Shown here in pieces: positions 17,753 to 28,587 of a DNA stretch of 64,000 nt (positions within the stretch are counted from its first letter, which is position 1; every line of letters begins with the position of its first letter). The notes beneath the pieces were generated by a model. The model saw nothing but the letters and a program-made list of their open reading frames with translations. It was not told the DNA's origin and ran no database searches. This DNA comes from Rhizobium sp. N324 (GTDB taxonomy: Bacteria; Pseudomonadota; Alphaproteobacteria; Rhizobiales; Rhizobiaceae). The stretch lies in the NCBI RefSeq assembly GCF_001664485.1, contig NZ_CP013630.1:1615001-1679000 (forward strand), read 5' to 3'. The position numbers were made by a program, and so were the translations under genes.

Positions 17753-19054
17753 ATGTCGAAGAAAAACGGAAATGAAGCTCTCTCGCGCCGCGCTTTCCTT
17801 GCGTCCGCGGCAACGGTTGGCGTAAGCGCGATTGCCGCGCCGGCCTTCGCGCAATCGGCGATCGATACGCTGATCAACGCGCCGCGCCGCGGCAACTGGG
17901 ACGACCAGTTTGACGCCAAGGCGGCTTCGCGCACGGCAAGCGCCGTCGTTTCCAACACGCCGATCCTTGGTCCCCAATCGCTCGCCAGCGCCCAGCAGGC
18001 GGTCATGCAGTATCAGCAGATCGCGGCCGCCGGCGGCTGGCCGGAGGTCAATCCCGGTGACCAGAAGCTGCAGCTCGGCGTCAGCCATCCCGCAGTCCAG
18101 GCGCTGCGCCAGCGTCTGGCGATCACCGGCGACCTGCCGCGCGAGGCCGGCATGTCGAGTGCCTTCGACTCCTATGTCGACGGCGCCGTCAAGCGCTTCC
18201 AGGCCCGCCACGGCCTGCCGTCCGATGGTGTGCTCGGCGAATTCACGCTGAAGGCGATGAACATCCCCGCCGATGTCCGCCTACAGCAGTTGAACACCAA
18301 CATCATCCGCTTGCAGACGTTCCCCGAGGATCTCGGCCGTCGCCACGTGATGGTCAACATCCCCGCCGCCTATGTCGAGGCTGTCGAGGATGGCACTGTC
18401 GCGACGCGCCACACCGCGGTTGTCGGCCGTCTCAGCCGTCCGACACATCTCGTCAATTCGAAGATCTACGAGGTCATCCTCAACCCCTACTGGACCTCGC
18501 CGCGCTCGATCGTCGAGAAGGACATCATGCCGCTGATGCGCAAGGATCCGACCTATCTCGAAAAGAACGCCATCCGCCTGATCGACGGCAAGGGCAACGA
18601 AGTCGCCCCCGAGACCATCGACTGGAACGGCGAGGCGCCGAACCTGATGTTCCGCCAGGACCCCGGCAAGACCAACGCCATGGCCTCGACGAAGATCAAT
18701 TTCTACAACAAAAACGGCGAGTATATGCACGACACGCCGCAGCAGGGCCTGTTCAACAAGCTGATGCGCTTCGAATCCTCGGGTTGTGTCCGCGTCCAGA
18801 ACGTGCGCGACTTGTCGAACTGGCTGCTGCGCGAGACCCCCGGCTGGAACCGCCAGCAGATGGAGCAGGTAATCGCAACCGGCGTCAACACGCCGGTCAA
18901 ACTCGCCACGGAAGTTCCGGTCTATTTCGTCTATATCTCCGCCTGGGGCATGCCGGACGGCATCGTCCAGTTCCGCGACGACATCTATCAGATGGACGGC
19001 AATGCCGAACTGGCGCTCGATACCACGGCCGGCATGGAACAGCCGGCCCAGTAA
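17753..19054 (+). CDS. ldtP: L,D-transpeptidase
   Basis: This periplasmic enzyme forms 3-3 cross-links in peptidoglycan or attaches proteins to it. It begins with a signal peptide carrying a twin-arginine-like SRRAFLASAAT and cleavage after APAFAQ (about residue 34). A peptidoglycan-binding domain follows (HPAVQALRQRL to FQARHGLPSDGVLGEFTLKAMN, about 100-175). The YkuD catalytic domain ends in FESSGCVRVQNV with the nucleophile Cys345. The ATG at 17753 is preferred over the in-frame GTG at 17741, giving 433 residues. It has a strong terminator directly downstream. Confidence 0.92.
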   Translation: MSKKNGNEALSRRAFLASAATVGVSAIAAPAFAQSAIDTLINAPRRGNWDDQFDAKAASRTASAVVSNTPILGPQSLASAQQAVMQYQQIAAAGGWPEVNPGDQKLQLGVSHPAVQALRQRLAITGDLPREAGMSSAFDSYVDGAVKRFQARHGLPSDGVLGEFTLKAMNIPADVRLQQLNTNIIRLQTFPEDLGRRHVMVNIPAAYVEAVEDGTVATRHTAVVGRLSRPTHLVNSKIYEVILNPYWTSPRSIVEKDIMPLMRKDPTYLEKNAIRLIDGKGNEVAPETIDWNGEAPNLMFRQDPGKTNAMASTKINFYNKNGEYMHDTPQQGLFNKLMRFESSGCVRVQNVRDLSNWLLRETPGWNRQQMEQVIATGVNTPVKLATEVPVYFVYISAWGMPDGIVQFRDDIYQMDGNAELALDTTAGMEQPAQ

Positions 19055-19079
19055 ACGCCGGCCTCTGCATCGTATCTTC

Positions 19080-19109
19080 AAACCGCGCCCTCCCGGCGCG
19101 GTTTTTTTT
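19080..19109 (+). terminator. Terminator of ldtP
   Basis: A perfect 10-bp stem AAACCGCGCC / GGCGCGGTTT with a 5-base loop runs into eight T residues. Confidence 0.9.
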
Positions 19110-19260
19110 ATGCCGGGGGAAGGTGACCGCCGGTTCTTAGTTTTGCGCTGTCGCAAAATGACGGGAGCGCGCGCTTTGCTCAGCAAATGTCGTTCTTCGT
19201 ATTGCCCTTGCCCCGGCGGAAGGCTAATACCTCAGCGCATTCCAGTTGAGGAGCCCGCCC

Positions 19261-20559
<1,299 letters not shown>

Positions 20560-20568
20560 GGAGTAGCG

Positions 20569-21045
20569 ATGCGCTGCCCCTATTGCGGTTCGGAAGATAC
20601 ACAGGTCAAGGATTCGCGCCCGGCGGAGGACAACACGTCCATCCGCCGGCGGCGTATCTGTCCGGATTGCGGCGGCCGCTTCACCACCTTCGAGCGCGTG
20701 CAACTGCGCGAGCTGATGGTCATCAAGAAGACCGGCCGCAAAGTACCCTTCGACCGCGACAAGCTGGTGCGCTCCTTCGAAGTGGCGCTGCGCAAGCGCC
20801 CTGTCGAGCGCGATCGCATCGAGCGGGCCGTTTCCGGCATCGTTCGCCGGCTTGAAAGCTCCGGCGAGACCGAGATCTCCTCCGAGCAGATCGGCCTGCA
20901 GGTGCTCGAAGCCATGAAGAGCCTCGACGATGTCGGCTTCGTGCGCTACGCCTCGGTCTATCGGGATTTCTCGCTTGCCGAGGATTTCGAGAAGGTCATT
21001 TCCGAAATCAACGCCAAGATCGCCCGCGACCCGCTGGACAGGTGA
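20569..21045 (+). CDS. nrdR: Transcriptional repressor NrdR
   Basis: This represses ribonucleotide reductase genes in response to ATP/dATP. A zinc ribbon opens the protein ([18 protein letters not shown] and [14 protein letters not shown]), followed by an ATP-cone domain from about residue 49 ([20 protein letters not shown]). At 158 residues it has standard length. It is the second gene of the glyA-nrdR-ribD-ribE operon. Confidence 0.96.
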   Translation: MRCPYCGSEDTQVKDSRPAEDNTSIRRRRICPDCGGRFTTFERVQLRELMVIKKTGRKVPFDRDKLVRSFEVALRKRPVERDRIERAVSGIVRRLESSGETEISSEQIGLQVLEAMKSLDDVGFVRYASVYRDFSLAEDFEKVISEINAKIARDPLDR

Positions 21046-21048
21046 GCC

Positions 21049-22356
21049 ATGAGCGTCACGCCGCATGACGAGAGTTTCATGGCGGCGGCGATCCGCCTGT
21101 CGCGCCGGCATCTCGGCCGCACCGCCACCAACCCCTCCGTCGGCTGCCTGATCGTGAGCGATGGCGTTGTCGTCGGCCAGGCGGTCACCGCCGTCGGCGG
21201 CCGCCCGCATGCCGAGCCGCAGGCGCTTGCGGAAGCCGGCGCGGCTGCCCGCGGCGCCACCGCCTATGTGACGCTCGAACCCTGCTCGCATCACGGCAAG
21301 ACGCCGCCCTGCGCCGAGGCGCTGATCGCCTATGGCGTTGCTCGCGTCGTCATCAGCGTCACCGATCCCGATCCGCGCGTCTCCGGCCGCGGTATCGCCA
21401 TGCTGCGGGAAGCCGGCATCGAGGTGGATGCCGGCGTGCTGGAGGCGGAGGGAAGGCGTTCACTGGCCGGCTATCTCACCCGCCAGACGAAGAACCGGCC
21501 CTATGTGACTCTCAAACTTGCCGTTTCCGCCGACGGCATGATCGGCCGCGAGGGGGCGGGACAGGTGGCGATAACCGGCCCGGAGGCCCGCGCCGAGGTT
21601 CAGGCGCTGCGCGCCGAAACCGACGCGATCCTGGTCGGCATCGGCACGGCGATATCGGACGATCCGCTGCTGACTGTGCGCACGCCGGGCCTCGAAGCGC
21701 AGTCGCCTGTTCGTATCGTGCTCGATCCTTCTTTGGCCCTGCCGCTGACGAGCAAGCTGGTTCAGACGGCGCGGGATGTCCCGGTGATCGTGGTGGCGAG
21801 TGAAGAGATTTCGCCATTAGGGACAGAAGAAGGGTTACCCCCCTCTGTCCTGCCGGACATCTCCCCCACAAGGGGGGAGATCAACAAGGAGCACGATCTG
21901 AGTTTCCACGACAGCGGGTCGCCGTCCGCGGCGGAAGAGATAGAGCAGGGAGCTGACCCTCAGCCAATCTCCCCACCTGTGGGGGAGATGCCCGGCAGGG
22001 CAGAGGGGGGTACCGCATCCACCGACGCCGCCGACCTGGACTCCCGCCGCGCCGCACTGGAAGCCGCCGGCATCGAGATCGTCTACTGCAATCCCTATCA
22101 CCCGGAAGTCCTGCTGCCGGCCTTGGCAACACGCGGTATTTCCTCGCTTCTGGTCGAAGGCGGCGCCAAGACGGCGCGGCTTTTCCTCGAGGCTGGCCTC
22201 GTCGATCGCATCCAGCTTTACCAGGCGCCTGTCGTGATCGGCGAGGGCGGTATTGAATCGCCGCTTGAGGTAACCGACATACCATCGGGTTTTGCCCATA
22301 CGGGCACACAGATGTTCGGCGAAGATCGTCTGGACGAATACGAAAGAGGACTTTGA
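21049..22356 (+). CDS. ribD: Riboflavin biosynthesis deaminase/reductase RibD, with in-frame repeat insertion
   Basis: This bifunctional enzyme does steps two and three of riboflavin synthesis. The N-terminal deaminase has the zinc ligands in PHAEPQAL and PCSHHGKTPPCAEAL. The reductase starts near residue 150 (YVTLKLAVSADGMIG) and ends with LLVEGGAKTARLFLE. The protein is 435 residues instead of about 370. The excess is a stretch near residues 262-324, encoded by a long inverted repeat (21833-22013), placed between the strand PVIVVAS and the helix DSRRAALEAAG. The frame stays open, so the gene is probably functional. The stop overlaps the ribE start (ATGA). Confidence 0.93.
   Translation: MSVTPHDESFMAAAIRLSRRHLGRTATNPSVGCLIVSDGVVVGQAVTAVGGRPHAEPQALAEAGAAARGATAYVTLEPCSHHGKTPPCAEALIAYGVARVVISVTDPDPRVSGRGIAMLREAGIEVDAGVLEAEGRRSLAGYLTRQTKNRPYVTLKLAVSADGMIGREGAGQVAITGPEARAEVQALRAETDAILVGIGTAISDDPLLTVRTPGLEAQSPVRIVLDPSLALPLTSKLVQTARDVPVIVVASEEISPLGTEEGLPPSVLPDISPTRGEINKEHDLSFHDSGSPSAAEEIEQGADPQPISPPVGEMPGRAEGGTASTDAADLDSRRAALEAAGIEIVYCNPYHPEVLLPALATRGISSLLVEGGAKTARLFLEAGLVDRIQLYQAPVVIGEGGIESPLEVTDIPSGFAHTGTQMFGEDRLDEYERGL
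21833..22013 (+). repeat. Palindromic repeat element inserted in frame inside ribD
   Basis: The outer arms (21833-21881 and 21966-22013) are near-perfect reverse complements about 48 bases long. Each ends in its own smaller hairpin (ATCTCCCCC ... GGGGGAGAT). The spacer is about 84 bases. In the RibD frame it reads PPSVLPDISPTRGEI and ISPPVGEMPGRAEGG, peptide signatures I know from many rhizobial proteins as traces of this repeat family. Confidence 0.88.
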
Positions 22357-22967
22357 TGTTTACCGGAATAGTCACCGATGTCGGCACGGTCGAATCCGTT
22401 TCCCCCTTGAAGGAAGGCATCCGGCTGCGGGTCGCGACCGCTTATGATCCCTCGACCATCGACATGGGCGCCTCGATCTCGCATTCCGGCATCTGCCTCA
22501 CCGTCACCTCACTTCCTGCCGAAGGCAGCAACGGCCGCTGGTTCGAGGTCGAGGCCTGGGAGGAAGCGCTGCGGCTGACGACGATCGGCGCCTGGCAGCA
22601 GGGCAGCCGCATCAATCTCGAACGGTCGCTGAAAATCGGCGATGAACTCGGTGGTCACATCGTTTCCGGCCATGTCGACGGCAAGGCGGAAATCCTCTCG
22701 GTAACATCAGAGGGTGACGCCACCCGTTACCGCTTACGGGCGCCCGACCATCTGGCGAAATTCGTCGCCCCCAAGGGCTCGATCGCCCTCGACGGCACCT
22801 CGCTCACCGTCAATGCGGTCGACGGCACCGATTTCGACGTCCTGCTCATCCGCCACACCCTCGAAGTGACGACGTGGGGCGAACGTAAGGCCGGCGATTT
22901 CGTCAATTTCGAAGTCGACACCATGGCACGCTACGCTGCCCGACTGGCGGAATTCCCGAGCGCCTGA
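22356..22967 (+). CDS. ribE: Riboflavin synthase, alpha chain
   Basis: This enzyme dismutates two 6,7-dimethyl-8-ribityllumazines to riboflavin, the last step of the pathway. Two lumazine-binding beta-barrel repeats make up the protein. The first begins MFTGIVTDVGTV and the second, near residue 98, LGGHIVSGHVDGKAEI; each carries the SxxGxxLTV-type motif (SHSGICLTV, ALDGTSLTV). The true start is the ATG at 22356, overlapping the ribD stop by one base, not the TTG just before. It has 203 residues. It ends the glyA operon here; ribH is 13.6 kb away. Confidence 0.95.
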   Translation: MFTGIVTDVGTVESVSPLKEGIRLRVATAYDPSTIDMGASISHSGICLTVTSLPAEGSNGRWFEVEAWEEALRLTTIGAWQQGSRINLERSLKIGDELGGHIVSGHVDGKAEILSVTSEGDATRYRLRAPDHLAKFVAPKGSIALDGTSLTVNAVDGTDFDVLLIRHTLEVTTWGERKAGDFVNFEVDTMARYAARLAEFPSA

Positions 22968-23005
22968 ATCGAAAACCTGTACCTGTTTCCGGGGTCACAA
23001 GTCAC

Positions 23006-23875
23006 TTACCAATCCGGGGACAGCTTCGTCAGATACTGGCCGTAAGCGCTCTTGCCGAGCTTCTCCGCCAGCTTGGCGAGGTCGCCCTGCGAGATGTAGC
23101 CCATGCGCCAGGCGACTTCTTCGGGGCAGGCGATCTTGAAGCCCTGGCGTTTTTCCAGCGTGCTGACGAAAGCGGCTGCATCGTGCAGACTATCAGGCGT
23201 GCCGGTGTCGAGCCAGGCATAGCCCCGGCCCATCAGTTCCACGAAAAGCTGGCCGCGCTCGAGATAGGTGCGGTTGACATCGGTGATTTCCAGTTCGCCG
23301 CGCGGTGACGGTTTCAGGTTGGCGGCGATATCGACCACCTGCTGGTCGTAGAAATAGAGGCCGGTCACCGCCCAATTCGATTTTGGCTCTTTCGGTTTCT
23401 CTTCGATCGACAGCGCATTCATCTTTTCGTCGAAGCCGACAACGCCGTAGCGTTCCGGATCGGTGACGTGATAGGCGAACACCGTTGCGCCTTCCCGCCG
23501 GCTCGTGCCGGATTTCATGATCTCCGGCAGTCCGTGCCCGTAGAAGATGTTGTCGCCGAGAACGAGCGCCGAGCTGTCGCCATGCAAGAAGTCGGCGCCG
23601 ATGATGAAGGCCTGGGCGAGGCCGTCCGGGCTCGGTTGTACGGCATAGTTCAGCGAAATTCCCCATTGCGAGCCGTCGCCGAGAAGGCGCTTGAAGGCTT
23701 CGACGTCGTGAGGCGTGGTGATGATCAGCAGTTCCCTGATGCCGGCGAGCATGAGCGTCGTCAGCGGATAGTAGATCATCGGCTTGTCGTAGACCGGCAT
23801 CAACTGTTTCGAGATCGCCTGCGTGATCGGATGCAGACGCGTGCCGGTGCCGCCGGCGAGAATAATGCCCTTCAT
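23006..23875 (-). CDS. rfbA: Glucose-1-phosphate thymidylyltransferase
   Basis: This enzyme makes dTDP-glucose from glucose-1-phosphate and dTTP, the entry to dTDP-rhamnose and other dTDP-deoxysugars. The nucleotide-binding loop [14 protein letters not shown] opens the protein, with [12 protein letters not shown] and [15 protein letters not shown] further on. The ribosome site AAGGAG touches the first ATG (23881) but is six bases from the second, so the start is placed at 23875, giving 289 residues. It is the last gene of the leftward rfb operon and converges with ribE. Confidence 0.95.
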   Translation of the reverse strand: MKGIILAGGTGTRLHPITQAISKQLMPVYDKPMIYYPLTTLMLAGIRELLIITTPHDVEAFKRLLGDGSQWGISLNYAVQPSPDGLAQAFIIGADFLHGDSSALVLGDNIFYGHGLPEIMKSGTSRREGATVFAYHVTDPERYGVVGFDEKMNALSIEEKPKEPKSNWAVTGLYFYDQQVVDIAANLKPSPRGELEITDVNRTYLERGQLFVELMGRGYAWLDTGTPDSLHDAAAFVSTLEKRQGFKIACPEEVAWRMGYISQGDLAKLAEKLGKSAYGQYLTKLSPDW

Positions 23876-23885
23876 GCCCATCTCC

Positions 23886-24773
23886 TTAAAGACCCTCGTT
23901 CAAAAGGTCTTGCATGACAATTGTCATAGACTGCTTCCACTCAGGGAGCCGGATTCCATATGTCCTGGCGAGCTTGTCGCCGTTGAGACGGGAATTGGCG
24001 GGACGCTTCGCCGGTGTCGGATAGTCCGCCGTCCGGATGCGTTCGACGCCGACGTTTCTGCCGCCGGACTTGGAAAGCTCCGCGAATATCTCTTCGGCGA
24101 AATCGGCCCAGCTTGCTTCGCCGCTGCCGGTCAGGTGAAAGGTGCCGCGGAGTGATGGCGCAGGGTCCGCTACAACACGGGTTGCGATCGCAAGAATCGC
24201 ATCGGCGATGTCGAGTGCCGAGGTCGGGCATCCTGTCTGATCGGCGACAACGCGAAGATGATCGCGCGTCTCGGAAAGCCGCAGCATGGTTTTCAGGAAA
24301 TTGGAGCCAAAGGGCGAGTAGACCCAGGCGGTGCGCAAGATGACGTGGTTCGGGTTTGCCGCCGCGACGGCCTTCTCGCCCGCGAGTTTCGAATGCCCGT
24401 AGACGGAGATCGGCGCCGTCGCATCCTCTTCGCAATAGGCGGAGGCCTTGTTGCCGCTGAAGACGTAGTCGGTCGAAATGTGGATCACCGGGACGCCGAT
24501 CCGCGCGGCAGCCTCGGCAACCGCGCCGGCGCCTGCCGCGTTGACGGAAAAAGCAAGCTCGGCTTCGCTCTCGGCCTTGTCGACCGCCGTATAAGCGGCG
24601 GCCGAGACGATCACATCCGGGCGCAGAGCCGAGAAGGCGGCTGCGATGCTTGCAGGATTCGCAAGGTCCATTTCTGGGCGCCCGACCGCGCTGATTTCGA
24701 CGCCTGTTCCGGCGCCACGTCTGAGCAGCGACTGAACGACCTGGCCCTGTTTGCCGGTGACGGCAATGCGCAT
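23886..24773 (-). CDS. rfbD: dTDP-4-dehydrorhamnose reductase
   Basis: This enzyme carries out the final NAD(P)H-dependent step to dTDP-L-rhamnose. It is an extended SDR: a glycine-rich N-terminus ([17 protein letters not shown]), [10 protein letters not shown], and the catalytic Tyr/Lys in [13 protein letters not shown]. The ATG at 24773 is the family N-terminus and gives 295 residues. It starts one base after the rfbB stop. The longer open frame upstream overlaps rfbB and is spurious. Confidence 0.95.
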   Translation of the reverse strand: MRIAVTGKQGQVVQSLLRRGAGTGVEISAVGRPEMDLANPASIAAAFSALRPDVIVSAAAYTAVDKAESEAELAFSVNAAGAGAVAEAAARIGVPVIHISTDYVFSGNKASAYCEEDATAPISVYGHSKLAGEKAVAAANPNHVILRTAWVYSPFGSNFLKTMLRLSETRDHLRVVADQTGCPTSALDIADAILAIATRVVADPAPSLRGTFHLTGSGEASWADFAEEIFAELSKSGGRNVGVERIRTADYPTPAKRPANSRLNGDKLARTYGIRLPEWKQSMTIVMQDLLNEGL

Positions 24774-24774
24774 C

Positions 24775-25830
24775 TTATCGCCCCTTGACAACGCCGAGGC
24801 GTTCGCCGGAGTAGACTTTTTCGCGCAGCGGCCTCCACCACCATTCGTTTTCCAAATACCAGTGCACGGTCTTCTCGATGCCGGTTTCGAAGGTCTCTTG
24901 CGCCTTCCAGCCGAGTTCGCTTTCGAGTTTCGAGGCATCGATCGCGTAGCGTGCGTCGTGTCCGGGGCGGTCGGTAACATTGGTGATCAGACGTGCATGC
25001 GGTGCCTTGTCACTGTAGACGCCGTCGAGAATAGCGCAGATGCGATGAACGACATCGATATTCCTGCGCTCATTGCGGCCGCCCACATTGTATTTTTCGC
25101 CAGGGCGCCCTCTGGATGCGATCGTGAAGAGCGCGCGGGCGTGGTCTTCGACATAGAGCCAGTCGCGGACATTCACGCCATTGCCGTAAACCGGAAGAGG
25201 CTTGCCCTCCAGTGCGTTGAGGATCATCAGCGGAATGAGCTTTTCCGGGAAATGGAACGGGCCGTAATTGTTGGAGCAGTTGGAGACGACGACTGGCAGG
25301 CCGTAGGTGCGGTGCCAGGCGATCGCCAGATGGTCGCTCGCGGCCTTGGAGGCGGAGTAGGGCGAGGACGGATCGTAAGGCGTCGTCTCCTCGAAGAGGC
25401 CTTCGTCGCCGAGCGAGCCGTAGACCTCGTCCGTCGAGACATGCAGAAAGCGGAAGGCGCTCTTGCGGCGAACGTCAAGCCCGTCCCAATAGTGCCGTGC
25501 GGCATCCAGCAGTCTGAATGTGCCGACGATGTTGGTCTGAATGAAATCGGCCGCGCCCGAGATCGAGCGGTCGACATGGCTCTCTGCCGCCAGGTGCATG
25601 ACGATTTCAGGACGGAAGGACGCGAATGCTTCCCGCATCCTGGCATGGTCGCAGATGTCGGCGCGCAGGAATTGATAGTTCGGCGCCGATTCGACGGATT
25701 TCAGCGATTCCAGATTGCCGGCATAGGTCAGCGTGTCGACATTCAGTACCTCGGCGCCGATCTCGCTGACGAGATGGCGCACCAATGCCGATCCGATGAA
25801 GCCCGCTCCGCCCGTGACCAGTATGCGCAT
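24775..25830 (-). CDS. rfbB: dTDP-glucose 4,6-dehydratase
   Basis: This enzyme converts dTDP-glucose to dTDP-4-keto-6-deoxyglucose, the branch point for rhamnose and for 4-amino sugars. The NAD-binding motif [13 protein letters not shown] is at the start. The active site has STDEVYGS, the [11 protein letters not shown]yr/Lys pair and the Asp-Glu pair. Length (351 residues) is standard. It lies in the operon between rfbC (6-base gap) and rfbD. Confidence 0.96.
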   Translation of the reverse strand: MRILVTGGAGFIGSALVRHLVSEIGAEVLNVDTLTYAGNLESLKSVESAPNYQFLRADICDHARMREAFASFRPEIVMHLAAESHVDRSISGAADFIQTNIVGTFRLLDAARHYWDGLDVRRKSAFRFLHVSTDEVYGSLGDEGLFEETTPYDPSSPYSASKAASDHLAIAWHRTYGLPVVVSNCSNNYGPFHFPEKLIPLMILNALEGKPLPVYGNGVNVRDWLYVEDHARALFTIASRGRPGEKYNVGGRNERRNIDVVHRICAILDGVYSDKAPHARLITNVTDRPGHDARYAIDASKLESELGWKAQETFETGIEKTVHWYLENEWWWRPLREKVYSGERLGVVKGR

Positions 25831-25836
25831 TGTCGA

Positions 25837-26415
25837 TCAATCCTGGGGTTGCTGTGCTGAAAAGGAAAAATGGCTTGGCAGATCGGCGAGCCGCGGCAGC
25901 GTCTTGTCCTTGTCGGACGATACCATGTCTCGCTCATCGAAGGGCCAGCGAATGCCGATCGCCGGATCGTTCCACGCAATGCCCCGGTCATGCTGCGGGC
26001 TGTAGGGTGCGGTTACCTTGTAGCTGATGACGCTGTTCGGCTCGATCGTTACGAACCCGTGCGCGAAACCGGCCGGTATCCAGAGCTGCTTGCCGGTGTC
26101 CGGCGAAAGCTCCTGAGAGAGCCATTTGCCGAAGCTCGGTGATCCCTCGCGGATGTCGACGACGACGTCCATGATCCGGCCGGCAAGGCAGCGCACCAGC
26201 TTGCCCTGTGCGAAGGGTGGGATCTGGAAATGCAGCCCCCGGACGGTGCCGGCCTGCGCCGAGAGCGATTCATTGTCCTGGATGAATGTGACGTCGGCCA
26301 CATTTTCCCGGAACCAGGCATCCTTGAATACCTCGGAGAAGTAGCCGCGGTGATCGCCGAAGCGTGGCGGCGTGATTGCAACGATGCCCTCGATGGCGGC
26401 GGTCTCAATGCGCAT
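25837..26415 (-). CDS. rfbC: dTDP-4-dehydrorhamnose 3,5-epimerase
   Basis: This enzyme epimerises C3 and C5 of dTDP-4-keto-6-deoxyglucose on the way to L-rhamnose. It is a cupin-type enzyme with DHRGYFSEVFKDAWFREN at the start, the catalytic His in TVRGLHFQIPPFAQGKLVRC, and the tyrosine region around NSVISYKVTAPYSP. The length of 192 residues is standard. Its start overlaps the end of the glycosyltransferase gene by 11 bases. Confidence 0.95.
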   Translation of the reverse strand: MRIETAAIEGIVAITPPRFGDHRGYFSEVFKDAWFRENVADVTFIQDNESLSAQAGTVRGLHFQIPPFAQGKLVRCLAGRIMDVVVDIREGSPSFGKWLSQELSPDTGKQLWIPAGFAHGFVTIEPNSVISYKVTAPYSPQHDRGIAWNDPAIGIRWPFDERDMVSSDKDKTLPRLADLPSHFSFSAQQPQD

Positions 26416-28390
26416 GACGTACCTTTTCTGCGGCCTTCATAACGCTCATCAGCATGTCCGCCTGCGAGCGGATCCGAATGGCCTCAAGACCTTTCGCGGC
26501 AATGGCATCGCGCTCGTTAGCATCTGCGATCAGCTTGAAGCAGCGCTCGATCATGTCGTCATAGGGCTCGATTGCCAAGCCGCCGATGAAGGGCTGGAGG
26601 TCCGGATCGCGGATGTTGCCTTCCGTCAACACGCAGACCCGATTGGCGAGCAGATAGGAAATGCGCACGATCTCGAAGACGCCGCTGGCATAATGATGGA
26701 TGTTGATGACGATCTTGGCGCGGGCAATCGCCGCATCGCGTTCCGCACCATAGATGTTGAAGAGGTGGGCGACCTTGAGCCCGCCGTCCTTCAGCGTCTT
26801 CAGGATATGGTGGCGGCGTTCGTTCATCGAGCCGTAGAAGAGCACGTCGATATCCTTGACGGGGGCGTGCTGAATCTGGCTCAGGCAACTGTTGTAACCG
26901 ATCTCGAGCACACCGGCGTGATCGATCCCCTTGGCGGCAAGGTTCTCGCGGTTGCGCGGGCTGTAGTCGAGCACCGGCATCGCCCTCAGGATCGACACAT
27001 AGCGTGAATTGATCCAGGTGCTTTCTTCAGACACCTGCTCGAGGTTGATCAGAACGCTATCCTTCGGCAGATGAGCGACGACTTCGGGGGCCAGAAGATT
27101 GCCGCCGTAGATGATTGGCGCACGGCCGGCAAATGCGTTCATGTCGCGGACGATCGGTGCCGAGCCGCCGAGTTCCTCGAAGGCGCCCTGCAGGCCGAGC
27201 GCGACTTCGTCGAAGGCGTGGCTGTGATTGTAGTTTTCAGGCGTGACGATCCAGATGCAATGACGGTCCTTGTGGGCCTGCCATCCGCCGGCAAAGGGCT
27301 GCAACGGCGGCTGCTCGATTCTCGGCGCGGCCGGTATGGCGGGCCTTTCCGTTCGTAGCGGCTGCTGTGGCGCCGGAGAGGCGCCTGGAACCTGGTGGGA
27401 ATAGGCACGCACCAGTTCGGGGCCGCCGGTGAACTGGCCGCGCGGCATCCAGGCCGGCGGATCATCGGCGCACCAGATCAGATGCGGCTGCTTGATCAAT
27501 GGTTGACGGCCTTGCTGCCACGCGTTCAGGAGAGCATCTTCAGGACTCCGCAGAAAGGCTTCCTTGGCGGCGAAGAGGCCATGCAACATCCGGCCGAGGC
27601 GGACGCCGAACTTCCATTCGAAATCGGCAAGGGTCGGCACGAAGGCAGCGACTTTCAATCCGGAGGCGATAGCCTGCTGGACATAAAGGCCGAGCAGACG
27701 CTCGATCACGAAAGGGCGCATCTTTGCGTTGGCATCGCGTGAGTAGTGAGCCGTACCGGAATATGCGTTGCCCGCCGCGGTGCCGGCGCGCGCCTGGTTT
27801 TCCAGCGATTCGAGAATGCGTTCGCAAAAGGCGAAATACCCGGACCAGAATTTCCGGTTGCCGCAGAAATAGTTGCAGAACATGAAGGCAATCTTGTCCT
27901 GCGGCGGCGCGATCGGATAGCCGAGCTCCTGGAGATGCAGAAAGATCGGCTCCATGCCAGGATGACCGCCAAGCAGCGAATGTTCCCAGACGTTGCTGTA
28001 GATCGCCGCGTGGCCGATCAGCGGATTGTAAAGATAGGCGTCCGCACCTTCCGCCCTGGCCTTTTCCGCCTCGGTGACGAAGGACGGGAAGCTCGTCACC
28101 GACTTCATCTCGAATTTGCTCGAAAGCAGCCCCCAGAACACGTCGTCGCCGAGGCCGATCGCCTCGTGATGCTGATGCAGGGTGAGGAAGAGTTCATATT
28201 CGCGGGTCGTCGCCTGCGTATTGAACGAGATGTCGAACGGCATGGCCGCCGCGTCGAGCTGGCTGCGCTGCGAAGCATCGAGATAAGGCTGATAGATAAT
28301 GACGGATCCCGTGCCGGCCGCTTTCTCCGTGAGAAGCGCCAGATCAGGAAGGCCGGCCGGCAAAGAAGAAATGGGCTGATTGATCGTCAA
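26405..28390 (-). CDS. Large two-domain glycosyltransferase-like protein of the polysaccharide cluster
   Basis: This protein of 661 residues has no membrane segment. Residues 1-300 form one domain (VIIYQPYLDASQRSQLDAAA, then HEHSLLGG-like and NYFCGNRKFW stretches) that I cannot name. A proline-rich linker (about 335-375, APQQPLRTERPAIPAAP) leads to a C-terminal domain from about 385. There DVLFYGSMNERRHHIL, AIARAKIVINIHHY and FEIVRISYLLANRVCVLTE look like a GT-B glycosyltransferase of the type seen in O-antigen and capsule clusters. The likely start is a TTG at 28390 behind GAAGGACGACG; the next ATG is 49 codons in. It heads the rfb operon, so it may transfer a rhamnose or related sugar. Confidence 0.7.
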   Translation of the reverse strand: MTINQPISSLPAGLPDLALLTEKAAGTGSVIIYQPYLDASQRSQLDAAAMPFDISFNTQATTREYELFLTLHQHHEAIGLGDDVFWGLLSSKFEMKSVTSFPSFVTEAEKARAEGADAYLYNPLIGHAAIYSNVWEHSLLGGHPGMEPIFLHLQELGYPIAPPQDKIAFMFCNYFCGNRKFWSGYFAFCERILESLENQARAGTAAGNAYSGTAHYSRDANAKMRPFVIERLLGLYVQQAIASGLKVAAFVPTLADFEWKFGVRLGRMLHGLFAAKEAFLRSPEDALLNAWQQGRQPLIKQPHLIWCADDPPAWMPRGQFTGGPELVRAYSHQVPGASPAPQQPLRTERPAIPAAPRIEQPPLQPFAGGWQAHKDRHCIWIVTPENYNHSHAFDEVALGLQGAFEELGGSAPIVRDMNAFAGRAPIIYGGNLLAPEVVAHLPKDSVLINLEQVSEESTWINSRYVSILRAMPVLDYSPRNRENLAAKGIDHAGVLEIGYNSCLSQIQHAPVKDIDVLFYGSMNERRHHILKTLKDGGLKVAHLFNIYGAERDAAIARAKIVINIHHYASGVFEIVRISYLLANRVCVLTEGNIRDPDLQPFIGGLAIEPYDDMIERCFKLIADANERDAIAAKGLEAIRIRSQADMLMSVMKAAEKVRHAH

Positions 28391-28587
28391 GGCGTCGTCC
28401 TTCGCGCATAGCTACCGTTTTCGTGATTCACGAAACGGCATTCGGGCTGGTTCTGGTGTCGACTATTGGACGTGAAGCTTGCGCCACACTGTTGGGCGGG
28501 AATTTCGCTGGTCAGCCTGGGAACAGGTTAAGCCGTGATGTTCGCGCCAGGCCCATTGCGTGATAGTGGCTAACTTTGGACGGCGTC
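28391..28587. promoter_or_regulatory. Divergent control region of the two polysaccharide operons
   Basis: This 197-base gap must hold promoters for the leftward rfb operon and the rightward aminotransferase operon. An inverted repeat at 28415-28438 (CCGTTT[T]CGTGA / TCACGAAACGG, one bulged T) lies 25 bases from the leftward start and is a good operator or leader hairpin candidate. Confidence 0.5.

Noticed and set aside
21049..22356. ribD as a pseudogene disrupted by a repeat
   Set aside because: The frame is open through the insertion and all catalytic motifs on both sides are intact.
22968..23005. Attachment site or terminator at the left edge of the glycan block
   Set aside because: Only 38 bases, without a hairpin, tRNA fragment or a repeat matched at the right edge.
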